Below are positions 1 through 6,150 of a stretch of 7,476 nt of DNA, one piece after another (within the stretch, counting starts at the first letter, position 1; every line of letters begins with the position of its first letter). The stretch comes from Nitrospira sp. SG-bin1 (GTDB taxonomy: Bacteria > Nitrospirota > Nitrospiria > Nitrospirales > Nitrospiraceae): positions 1 through 7,476 of the forward strand of contig LVWS01000027.1 in assembly GCA_002083365.1 (NCBI GenBank). The letters run 5' to 3'. A program made the translations under genes and the position numbers. The notes below the pieces were generated by a model. That model worked only from the letters and a program-made list of their open reading frames with translations, made no database searches and had not been told where the DNA came from.

Positions 1-839
1 ATCGCAGGACAGATTATCTTGGACAGCAGTGGCTGCTTGCCCTTCTCTCGGCGCTTCTTGTTGAGCGCAGCTGGTGCGCCGATGTCGGCCATGCTGACGT
101 TGGCGCAGTTGATGACGCTGCACGCCTGAATTAACATCATGATCTCATCGTGTGAGTCGAGCATGATCTGTGCGAACACCTCCTCCCGGTTGCCATCATG
201 CTTCTCCAAGATCTCTGCGTAGCCCTCGGGCAGCAGGACGAACGGTTCTGCTTGAAATTGCATGCTCGTGGGTGTCGCCCGTCCAGCCGTGATCAATGCC
301 TCAGCCGCGAGGCGAGATGACGGCGTGGCTTCCTCCAGCGTTCGGGTAATCACCGTGTTGTGGTAGGGCACGAACGCTCCACCAAATGCGACCGTCCAGT
401 GCTGAACCTCAGGTGACCAATAGATTGGGACCACGAACACACCCCCCTCTGGGAAGGTCGTGAGGATGCGGTTGTGTCCCGGGAGCAGTTCATGATCAGG
501 ACCCGCTTCCCAGCACAACGCGATGCGCTTGGTCGCACGCCACTGGGTGAACTCGCCGGGCTGCTGGACTGGATGTTCCGTTTCCCAAGGGGCCTCAAAG
601 GCCACACAGGGGAAGGGGAGGCGGATCTGGTCCAGATGTGTCTGCCGGAATTCCTGTGGGTCGATGAGCTGACAGCCATTCGGTAAGATGAACTTGACGC
701 TCTGGTGCAGCTTGTCGATTAACGATCGACAGACCTGTGCCGACTCTGGAGCCACATGTTGCCAGTTGCGCTCCAGGTCGTGCAGCGCGTCGATCGCGTG
801 GGCGCAATAGTTGAGTGTCTGGACCTGTTCAGGGGGCAT
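1..839 (-). CDS. Phage/mobile-element-type hypothetical protein, C-terminus cut by window edge
   Basis: An open frame runs uninterrupted from an ATG at 839-837 to the left edge, giving 279 residues with no stop in the window. I do not know its function. It is soluble-looking, with no signal peptide or membrane segment. Visible landmarks are a helical N-terminus (residues 8-50), a short LPFPCVAFE segment (74-82), a tryptophan-rich beta-like middle (135-160), and near the end an NCANVS segment followed by a basic LNKKRREKGKQPLL stretch (259-272). From memory, this ending resembles hypothetical proteins of phages and integrative elements. It starts 28 bases after the nuclease stop in the same orientation, so it may share the Argonaute transcript. 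However, its GC content (about 60% in a sampled line) is higher than that of the two upstream genes, so it may be an older resident. The ribosome binding site is weak (GGACGG just upstream). The coding call is firm; any role is unknown. Confidence 0.8.
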   Translation of the reverse strand, partial: MPPEQVQTLNYCAHAIDALHDLERNWQHVAPESAQVCRSLIDKLHQSVKFILPNGCQLIDPQEFRQTHLDQIRLPFPCVAFEAPWETEHPVQQPGEFTQWRATKRIALCWEAGPDHELLPGHNRILTTFPEGGVFVVPIYWSPEVQHWTVAFGGAFVPYHNTVITRTLEEATPSSRLAAEALITAGRATPTSMQFQAEPFVLLPEGYAEILEKHDGNREEVFAQIMLDSHDEIMMLIQACSVINCANVSMADIGAPAALNKKRREKGKQPLLSKIICPA

Positions 840-867
840 GGTCCGTCCATTGCTGCTATTAGTAAGA

Positions 868-2115
868 TTAGGTGTCAATCATCTTGCCCGGGGCGGATGC
901 AACGTAGATTCCAGCGACACGCTCAAGTCTTGCAATTCCCGATATTAATGAGGCATGGCGTTCTGTGCAGCGCGAAGCATCATATACAAATACTACAAAC
1001 TGATCATACAAACCGTGATTGGCAAAATAACCCACAGAGTCTGCCTCTATCTCCTGTTGAACTTTCCCAAAATCTCCTTGTTGTCGCACGTACTTAACTT
1101 CAATTCCTAACCGGAGAGACCTTATACCGAAGTCCAAACGACTTGAACGAACACCACTTTTGGCTACAGGGTCCTCGTAGACTAGGTCCGGGAAAAGCGG
1201 TCTAAGCATAAGGAACAAGATGGCTTGAATATGCTCTTCTCTATCGACTTTCCACCTCACCGCTCGAGATTTTCCAGGGGAGTCCCAAATCCAGCGCTCC
1301 ATTGCAGATTCAAAGCCTTCCAGGATAGACCGTACTGTACCCAATGGGTCAGCTTCACGTGGAAACATCTGGTTGATTAACAGCTCTACCCCCGCATGTA
1401 TCAATAGAGCTTCAAAACCACTTTGCTCATCGGTTCCTTGGAGACAAGTATGCCTCAGGAGATCTTTCCTGATTGCCGCCATATTGATTGCTGGCAAACA
1501 TCTTGAAGATTCTACCGGGAAAAGTGCATGTGTCAAAAGCGCCATGGCCCTATCTGCTTGATCGGAAAGATTCTGATCTGCTCTACATGGTGTAGTCTTG
1601 GCACCAAGGTTCCATGCAGCTATTTGAACACATAGCCACTTTCGCAATTCAGCGACATCATTGGCTCTCGAATCAGCACAAATTTGTTTGAGACGGGACT
1701 TCGTAGATTCTGGAACTTCGGCACGTAAAGTAAGGGGGACAAGCCCAAGTAACACCAGAGGGTTGTGGCCTATTCCGCGCCTATCGGATGTGAAAGGCTC
1801 ACGACTAAGGATCACTTGGAGGCTATCAGACCAGGAAAACTGCTCAACGTCTCCACGGATATGATCAGAATCCATATAGAGCCCTAGAGCAGCTAGGTAT
1901 GGGGCTTCTAGAGTTCTCGAGCCATCTATGTCAGTGGCCTTAACATAGTTGATTAAGCTTTGGGTGTGATTCAAACCGAGTTTGTGAGACAGCCACGTAA
2001 GCAATCCATCTTTCACGCTAGGAGGATCGCTCATCAGCCAGGTCGTATTTGCTTTGCGAATTGCCGCCAGCGCGTCCCCTAATGGAGATGAAATGCTCTC
2101 GGTCATAGGAACCAT
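868..2115 (-). CDS. PD-(D/E)XK nuclease partner of the long-B Argonaute (putative effector)
   Basis: A 415-residue protein with a C-terminal restriction-endonuclease-like fold. The helix carrying E294 is followed by RLDFGI (D328), then GIEVKYV with the E339-x-K341 signature, then a helix with QQEIEADS (353-360) and a hydrophobic strand FVVFVYD (373-379). These are the ordered elements of the PD-(D/E)XK core, with D328, E339 and K341 as predicted metal-binding and catalytic residues. Residues 1 to about 285 are mostly helical and I cannot assign them; they may contact the Argonaute or sense its activation. The ATG at 2115 overlaps the end of ago by 13 bases. A second ATG at 2106 would make a classic ATGA overlap and may be the true start (412 residues). 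Either way translation is likely coupled to ago. In known long-B pAgo-nuclease pairs the nuclease degrades DNA once the Argonaute finds its target; that role here is inferred from context and motif. Confidence 0.85.
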   Translation of the reverse strand: MVPMTESISSPLGDALAAIRKANTTWLMSDPPSVKDGLLTWLSHKLGLNHTQSLINYVKATDIDGSRTLEAPYLAALGLYMDSDHIRGDVEQFSWSDSLQVILSREPFTSDRRGIGHNPLVLLGLVPLTLRAEVPESTKSRLKQICADSRANDVAELRKWLCVQIAAWNLGAKTTPCRADQNLSDQADRAMALLTHALFPVESSRCLPAINMAAIRKDLLRHTCLQGTDEQSGFEALLIHAGVELLINQMFPREADPLGTVRSILEGFESAMERWIWDSPGKSRAVRWKVDREEHIQAILFLMLRPLFPDLVYEDPVAKSGVRSSRLDFGIRSLRLGIEVKYVRQQGDFGKVQQEIEADSVGYFANHGLYDQFVVFVYDASRCTERHASLISGIARLERVAGIYVASAPGKMIDT

Positions 2116-4415
2116 CTGCTGCGGCGTAACTTCGTGTTCAGCAAGTCTGGAGACCAGTTAGGCACTGTGCCCAGTTTGCTCATCAGTCTGGCAATGAGGG
2201 CAGAATACAATATCGTGGCAGGCTCACGTGATGGGCGCATTGATCTCCAGGATAACCCTGTAAAGTAGAAAACTTGCCTTGTAAGCGCAGTCATATCAGT
2301 GAACGTCGATTTGCGATGCATCTCTATCAGAAGGGGCTTAGGGAGTGGCTCTTTGTGTCTTCGCACTAACTCCGGCCCATTCACGCAGAGTAATCTCCTA
2401 TACCGACTTAATTCGACAGATAAACCTCGAGGAGGAACATGTTGCCCTATTACCCCTTTACTCTTGTTCCCAGAAAATTCTTCTGCCCATGACTCCCTTC
2501 CATTTTGGTCAAGATCCATCAAAAGGAATGGATGATCTTCCTTGATATCGAGAAATGCGTATTCGAACAGAATATCTGTGCCCATTCTGTCAAGGGCACT
2601 CTTGGTTATCGTTGCGATATCCGTGTTTCGTAATGGCTTATAGCTATGGAACACCAGTCTAACTGTTTCACCAGTTCGCCAGCTATGCTCCTGCTTAAGC
2701 GCATCCAAAATTTCTTCCACTACAGACTTCAGGGCCTCTGGATATTCTTCAAATCGACACTGCCTGGTGGACGCCGAGAGAAGATAATTCCCGTCACTCT
2801 TGAATACAGTGGTAATTCCAACATATCTCCTCCTCGCTTCAGTTCTGCCTCCAATCTCGGCAGTGCCCATCCCGAAGATGATCTCATGAGCCACCGTTTG
2901 GGCCGGCATAACCGTCCAAGGCGTGCCCCCAAGTTTAGAGTAGAGAGCCACCGAGATATCCTCATAGATATACTGCAGGTCATACTTCGACCTACCTATT
3001 TTGCTAAGTCTTACTTCTTGAACAGGTATGCCTTGTCCGAGAAGATAGGCTTTGCTAATGAGGTATGGATTCTGAGGTTCCGTAAAAGCGTGCTCATCCT
3101 TAAGAACAACTATGGCTGCATCATAGGTGTGGCTAAATTGGGATAGGTGACTTTCGATCGCTGCTCGATATCTTCCGCCCACAGCAGTTGCGTTTGCCCC
3201 TGCCAGATTTGCCGATATGACACTAAACACCGGATTCACCAGCCTATAGAGTCTTCCAAACCCTCCGCTATATCTCTTTTGTCCCTGTGGCCCAAGACCC
3301 TCCTTAAACTCCTTTACGAAAGCTTCTACCTTTCCTTGTACGTCGGCTGGGCCCACTACGAGAATCCTCGGAGTCTTTTTGTCGAAACTTTCCTGATCGA
3401 AAGGACCGTTCTCTTCAAGTCCCGCAGAAGGGAAACGATGTTTTCTACTTCGATCAGAGTCGAAACAGAATTGAATAGGACCAAAGTTGATCACTGATTC
3501 GTGTCCCAGTCTATTTTCCATTTGCACAAGTTCAGAGAACCGGACGGTGATGTCACGGGAAATCTTTAATTCAGATCCCAACATCTGGCCCTTCAAATCT
3601 TTCAGTTCTTCGAGATATGATGGGGCGGCTACTACAGTGGCTTGGCCGTTCCACTCTGCTTGATCATAGGCTTTCTTCTTATCTCCAAGGATCTTGCTAA
3701 ATATCGCGGTGAAGGTATCCAACGACGGCTCCAGCAAACATTCAGATGCTGGAATACTTTGATACTTGGATCCAACCTCAAAAATCGCCTTCTCTCCTTC
3801 GACGGCTACAATTTCCCCAATAAAGCGAGGGCCAGGCTCCTTAACTCTATCGATTGCACAAAGACCGCGGACATCTATTCCTTGCTCGACGACTTCCAGA
3901 AGAGTACGGTCAATTTCATGGTACTTACCAAAATTGACCGAAACAACGACGCGTGCACTACCCGGCCTGACTGCAATTACTCTCGTGTCTAGTTCAGATT
4001 TCTTATACTTATGGAAGCCAACGAGCTGGGTAGGAACTGGAAAATGAATGTGCTTGAAGGCATAGGATACAAGATCGCGCGTCCTATCAATGATCAAAAG
4101 CCCCTCACGGGTATATTGCATGCCGGAGTCAGGTAATACTTGTGGGAGCCGCTCTTTAAGTAAAGCAGAGAGTACGGTGAGATTGTCATTCGTAAGGAGT
4201 TCGATATCCTCACCATCTAGAGCTTCATGCCCATCTAGTGGGATACCTATAACTTCATGAGCGATACACTCTGATGTCCTTCTGTATAAAAACCATGAAC
4301 CTTTCACTCTTTCTCTAAGCGTCTTGAATTCATCTATATCGTTGTACTTGAGCCTCTTCGCCCGAAAAGACGTTGGAGAGAACTCTGCTCCGAAGCTAGA
4401 CAATATCAGCTTCAT
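2103..4415 (-). CDS. ago: Long-B prokaryotic Argonaute, catalytically inactive PIWI (RsAgo-like)
   Basis: A 770-residue protein, the usual length for a long pAgo. The N/L1 region spans about 1-195. A reduced PAZ-like segment and L2 follow at about 196-345. MID begins at RILVVGP (350-356) and PIWI runs from about 505 to the end. The MID 5'-end pocket residues are recognisable as Y451, K455, Q466 and K494, with the 4/11/28 spacing I recall for RsAgo. The PIWI domain contains RYVGITTVF (530-538), VRLVFHSYKPL (585-595), PLLIEMH (694-700) and a P-x-TILYS-type segment (732-738). It ends in RRSRWFL with the terminal leucine typical of PIWI. The first catalytic Asp of the GxD motif is replaced (FGMG, G517), and the HSYKPL segment lacks the second acidic residue, so slicing is not expected. 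It probably binds a short guide in the cytoplasm, recognises invader nucleic acid and activates the overlapping nuclease. The start is supported by a GGGGA five bases upstream. The gene is more AT-rich than its flanks. Confidence 0.93.
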   Translation of the reverse strand: MKLILSSFGAEFSPTSFRAKRLKYNDIDEFKTLRERVKGSWFLYRRTSECIAHEVIGIPLDGHEALDGEDIELLTNDNLTVLSALLKERLPQVLPDSGMQYTREGLLIIDRTRDLVSYAFKHIHFPVPTQLVGFHKYKKSELDTRVIAVRPGSARVVVSVNFGKYHEIDRTLLEVVEQGIDVRGLCAIDRVKEPGPRFIGEIVAVEGEKAIFEVGSKYQSIPASECLLEPSLDTFTAIFSKILGDKKKAYDQAEWNGQATVVAAPSYLEELKDLKGQMLGSELKISRDITVRFSELVQMENRLGHESVINFGPIQFCFDSDRSRKHRFPSAGLEENGPFDQESFDKKTPRILVVGPADVQGKVEAFVKEFKEGLGPQGQKRYSGGFGRLYRLVNPVFSVISANLAGANATAVGGRYRAAIESHLSQFSHTYDAAIVVLKDEHAFTEPQNPYLISKAYLLGQGIPVQEVRLSKIGRSKYDLQYIYEDISVALYSKLGGTPWTVMPAQTVAHEIIFGMGTAEIGGRTEARRRYVGITTVFKSDGNYLLSASTRQCRFEEYPEALKSVVEEILDALKQEHSWRTGETVRLVFHSYKPLRNTDIATITKSALDRMGTDILFEYAFLDIKEDHPFLLMDLDQNGRESWAEEFSGNKSKGVIGQHVPPRGLSVELSRYRRLLCVNGPELVRRHKEPLPKPLLIEMHRKSTFTDMTALTRQVFYFTGLSWRSMRPSREPATILYSALIARLMSKLGTVPNWSPDLLNTKLRRSRWFL

Positions 4416-4420
4416 GTTTC

Positions 4421-4425
4421 CCCGT
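4421..4425 (-). promoter_or_regulatory. Ribosome binding site of ago
   Basis: On the minus strand GGGGA lies five bases before the ATG at 4415-4413. It supports this start, which begins with the MKLILSS strand. No strong -35/-10 pair is visible upstream. An AT-rich GATATTAAT stretch (about 4442-4450) could hold a -10 but lacks a good -35 partner. Confidence 0.5.
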
Positions 4426-4519
4426 AGTCATTCTTTGGGCGGTATTAATATCAGAACGGACTTTTCTCTTCCACTGCATTGATCATACAACGCATGACTT
4501 TTCTTCCTCCCGTACCGAG

Positions 4520-4550
4520 CCATTCCTTTGACTGAGGGGCCATTCCCTTC
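4520..4550. repeat. Direct repeat CCATTCC(T/C)TT, 20-bp period, upstream of ago
   Basis: CCATTCCTTTG at 4520-4530 recurs as CCATTCCCTTC at 4540-4550, with start points exactly 20 bp apart (about two helical turns). The pair lies roughly 105-135 bp upstream of the ago start. Same-face spacing is typical of tandem regulator sites, but no regulator is identified. Confidence 0.45.
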
Positions 4551-4557
4551 TCTTCAA

Positions 4558-4577
4558 ACTCATGGGAGCCCATGAGT
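4558..4577. repeat. Perfect 9-bp-arm inverted repeat, possible operator
   Basis: The arms ACTCATGGG (4558-4566) and CCCATGAGT (4569-4577) are perfectly complementary around a 2-base centre. The tiny centre and missing T-tract argue against a terminator and favour a dimeric protein binding site. It lies about 140 bp upstream of ago and about 180 bp downstream of the Phd-type antitoxin. It could also be a recombination site. Confidence 0.55.
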
Positions 4578-4739
4578 CGCGAGCAGAGATTTTACCTGCG
4601 ATTGGTTTGTCTTCGCCTTTACTCTGTTGAGAACGGTATGGCTTGGTGAGCCGTCAAATGGGGAAAATGGGGTCGTTCGCCGGTCCTCCCAAACTGACAA
4701 GGGGACAGTACGGTACGCCGAATCCACTTCCTTGGACGT

Positions 4740-4766
4740 AAGAACGACCCGCTTGCTATTCCTCAT
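4740..4766 (-). pseudogene. Possible 5' stub of a PIN-family toxin (lost partner of the Phd-type antitoxin)
   Basis: An ATG at 4766-4764 overlaps the antitoxin end by 11 bases and reads MRNSKRVVL. This looks like the opening strand of PIN toxins, where RVVLDTNV normally follows, but here the sequence changes to TSKEVDSAY and the Asp is absent. The frame then stays open to 4560 with no recognisable domain. I read this as a toxin gene cut after about nine codons, perhaps by the event that brought in the sequence to its left. The match is very short, so it could be chance. Confidence 0.3.
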
Positions 4767-5034
4767 CCGCGATGATCTCGTCGAGTGTTGATTTCGACAG
4801 CCCGCGTGCCTTCGCCTGGTGGCTCTGGCGATCGGCAAAGCGCAAGAATTCCTCTCGGTTCTGCGCACAAACCCGGGCATACTCTTGAGCCGACAAGACC
4901 ACCGCCACAGCACGGTTCTGACGACGGATCGTGACCGGTTCCTGTTGTGCGGAATCCAGGACCTTGCCCAAGCTCTGTTTGGCCTCACGCGCTGAGACAT
5001 AGCGCGTGGTGGGACCTCCTTGATTCAAGGGCAT
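4756..5034 (-). CDS. Phd/YefM-family antitoxin, apparently orphan
   Basis: A 92-residue protein starting MPLNQGG. Residues 11-52 carry the Phd/YefM DNA-binding fold: RYVSAREAKQSLGKVLDSA, then EPVTIRRQNRAVAVVLSAQEY. The C-terminal half (53-92) is helical and charged, ending GLSKSTLDEIIADEE, the type of tail that wraps a toxin. Such proteins neutralise a toxin and repress their own promoter. The ATG at 5034 is chosen because it directly follows the stop of the upstream broken antitoxin gene; an ATG at 5076 would lie inside that gene. AAGGAGGT, a strong ribosome-binding sequence, lies oddly inside codons 4-7 and is followed by ACC ACG CGC TAT. The original start may therefore have been at that point and been lost. 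No complete toxin gene follows. It is either an orphan antitoxin or half of a decayed module. Confidence 0.85.
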   Translation of the reverse strand: MPLNQGGPTTRYVSAREAKQSLGKVLDSAQQEPVTIRRQNRAVAVVLSAQEYARVCAQNREEFLRFADRQSHQAKARGLSKSTLDEIIADEE

Positions 5035-5038
5035 GGCA

Positions 5039-5381
5039 TCATCGCGCGACCGTAACTTGTTGATACGGTTCGCCACGGCGGTGACGGCTCACTTGAATCG
5101 TGACTTTCTGCTCCAGCTTGTTGAGAAAGCCGATCAGGCGTTCTTGACTGAAGCGGCTGAATTTAGCTCGCATGACGGCCGAGACGTCTGGTTGCTTCAG
5201 CCCCAGCAGTTTCCCGGCTTCTTTTTTGGCTTAAGTCTTTGTCCCTGATCGTCTTCATCACCTGAATACCAAGAGCGGTGCGAGTAGAGAGTGCATCCGC
5301 GTCATCAAGCCCAAGATCAGTAAAGAGATTGCCTGACCAGGTCTCACGGTCTGTGGTCTGGGTATCTTCGCTGTTGTGCAT
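5039..5381 (-). pseudogene. HigA-like XRE/HTH antitoxin broken by a one-base insertion
   Basis: From the ATG at 5381 the frame encodes SGNLFTDLGLDDADAL (residues 16-31) and TALGIQVMKTIRDKDLSQK (35-53), the N-terminal half of an HTH_37/HigA-type antitoxin. The frame is then lost at an A6 run (T6 at 5222-5227, plus strand). Removing one A restores EAGKLLGLKQPDVSAVM, the recognition helices, then FSRFSQERLIGFLNKL and the usual QKVTIQV end, closing at TGA 5041-5039. The restored protein would be 113 residues, and the 343-base span is exactly one base too long. Unrepaired, the product is a 72-residue fragment without the DNA-binding helix. The cognate HigB/Gp49-type toxin, expected just upstream, is absent. 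Slippage at the A6 run or an assembly error could also explain the shift. Confidence 0.85.
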
Positions 5382-5395
5382 ACTCTTGTGCTTCC

Positions 5396-5590
5396 TTACG
5401 TGTGGGGTTTCGGTGACGATGTGGGCTCCAACCCATCGGTCAGGGTCCGCTCCCAGATGGCGAACTCCTTCTGATAGGCCGGGTCATGCGTTTCATCACG
5501 ATTGGCTTCCAACGCGGCTTGTTCCAAGATTCGCCATTGTTCACGTTTCAACAGATCATAGAGATATCCACTGCGATTCGTGCCGCCCAT
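5396..5590 (-). CDS. Small hypothetical protein in the TA cluster (64 residues)
   Basis: I do not recognise this protein. It begins MGGTNRSGYLYDLLKREQW and is predicted to form two helices (about 9-30 and 38-52), the second being YQKEFAIWERTLTDGL, followed by a proline-rich tail. The acidic-aromatic WERTLTDGL ending vaguely recalls the toxin-binding tails of small antitoxins, but this is only an impression. The gene lies 61 bases after the relE stop and 14 bases before the HigA-like pseudogene, in the same orientation. GAGGGTGA lies close upstream of the ATG, and codon use resembles the neighbours, so it is probably translated. It occupies the place where a HigB-type toxin would be expected but does not look like one. 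Confidence 0.5.
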   Translation of the reverse strand: MGGTNRSGYLYDLLKREQWRILEQAALEANRDETHDPAYQKEFAIWERTLTDGLEPTSSPKPHT

Positions 5591-5651
5591 GGGTTCACCC
5601 TCGATTCATGTCGAGCCCGTGTCGTCGAAAATCAACAGGGCGCTCATAGAT

Positions 5652-5921
5652 TCAGTCTTCATACACCGTGCTCCGATGGGCCACCCGCACTACCAAGACC
5701 ACCATTCTGTTATCTTCGATCCGGCAGATGGCTCGATAATCGCCGATCCGATAGCGCCACAGACCCGCGAACGAGGCTTTCAAAGGTTTACCAAACACGC
5801 GGGGATCGTCAGTGGGCGCAATTCGATCATCGAAATAATCCAGAATGGCCTGTTGAGCCTGCCGGTCGAGCCGCTTCAGATCTTTGAGCACGCGCCGGTC
5901 ATACTCAATGGTCCAGGCCAA
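5652..5921 (-). CDS. relE: RelE/ParE-family toxin (ribosome-dependent mRNA interferase)
   Basis: An 89-residue protein, standard for RelE. It opens with the strand AWTIEYDRR, then a helix pair LKDLKRLDRQAQQAILDYF (12-30), PLKASFAGLWRYRIGDYR (46-63), the strand AICRIEDNRMVVLVVRVAHR and the end STVYED. By analogy with E. coli RelE, the likely active-site residues are R56, R58, R63, R83 and Y87, so it looks intact. RelE toxins cut mRNA in the ribosomal A site. The only start before an upstream in-frame stop is a TTG at 5921, overlapping the antitoxin gene by 17 bases. The weak start and the overlap would keep toxin synthesis coupled to and below that of the antitoxin. This is the only complete toxin visible in the window. 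Confidence 0.9.
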   Translation of the reverse strand: MAWTIEYDRRVLKDLKRLDRQAQQAILDYFDDRIAPTDDPRVFGKPLKASFAGLWRYRIGDYRAICRIEDNRMVVLVVRVAHRSTVYED

Positions 5922-6117
5922 GTTCCTGCCTCATCTCGTCGGAGCTGAGTCGGGGCCCTGGAGTTTCTAATCGCTGTTCCGCGATATACCGATCCTCCAA
6001 CTCGTCGAGATGCTCTTCTAATAGGAGTCGGATGTAATAGGTCTTGGTCCGGCCTGTCCCTTCGGCAAGCTGCTCTAAGCGGTCTTCCAGTTTTTTCCCC
6101 AATCGTAAGGAGACCAT
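5905..6117 (-). CDS. relB: Ribbon-helix-helix (RelB/CopG-type) antitoxin of the RelE module
   Basis: A 70-residue protein. The ribbon strand VSLRLGK (2-8) is followed by helix A (EDRLEQLAEGTG, 11-22) and helix B (RTKTYYIRLLLEEHLDELED, 23-42), the RHH DNA-binding fold. The rest (43-70) is the toxin-binding tail. The family binds the RelE-type toxin and, as a dimer or complex, represses its own promoter. A longer frame from 6162 is possible, but GGAGG at 6126-6122 directly precedes the ATG at 6117 and the protein then begins at the expected strand, so 6117 is preferred. It is the first gene of a minus-strand run with a clear promoter overlapped by an inverted repeat. Confidence 0.9.
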   Translation of the reverse strand: MVSLRLGKKLEDRLEQLAEGTGRTKTYYIRLLLEEHLDELEDRYIAEQRLETPGPRLSSDEMRQELGLDH

Positions 6118-6121
6118 CACA

Positions 6122-6126
6122 CCTCC
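6122..6126 (-). promoter_or_regulatory. Ribosome binding site that fixes the antitoxin start
   Basis: GGAGG on the minus strand, four bases before the ATG at 6117-6115. It would lie inside the coding region if the longer frame from 6162 were used, which argues for the shorter 70-residue product. Confidence 0.7.
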
Positions 6127-6150
6127 GTAGCACATGTGATACGTGTAGGA

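Larger units (their letters stand above)
4416..4755. other. Intergenic region between Phd-type antitoxin and ago
   Basis: There is no convincing gene in these 340 bases apart from the possible toxin stub at their right end. The stretch contains the ago upstream sequence, a 20-bp direct-repeat pair, a 9-bp-arm palindrome and, at about 4685-4725, a GTACGGTAC-containing stretch that could be the end of a small repeat element. A 14-codon reading frame (4495-4451, minus) preceded by GGGAGG lies just upstream of ago. It may be a leader peptide or chance. Confidence 0.6.

Noticed and set aside
350..807. Frames on both strands within the left gene
   Set aside because: They are low-complexity, Ser/Arg/Pro-rich translations overlapping the long open frame at 1-839.
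2299..4047. Several plus-strand frames of 66-166 residues opposite ago
   Set aside because: They are antisense to a strongly supported Argonaute and show no domains of their own.
4560..5000. 146-residue minus-strand frame across the Phd-type antitoxin
   Set aside because: It is Arg/Ser-rich and out of frame with the clear Phd/YefM protein; only its last part (from 4766) is of interest as a possible toxin stub.
5035..5076. 14-residue N-terminal extension of the Phd-type antitoxin
   Set aside because: It overlaps the end of the HigA-like gene and precedes the conserved domain without adding recognisable sequence.
5222..5227. Programmed -1 frameshift in the HigA-like gene
   Set aside because: The -1 frame reaches a stop within about nine codons. 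Restoring the protein needs a +1 shift or loss of one A, so a simple insertion is more likely.
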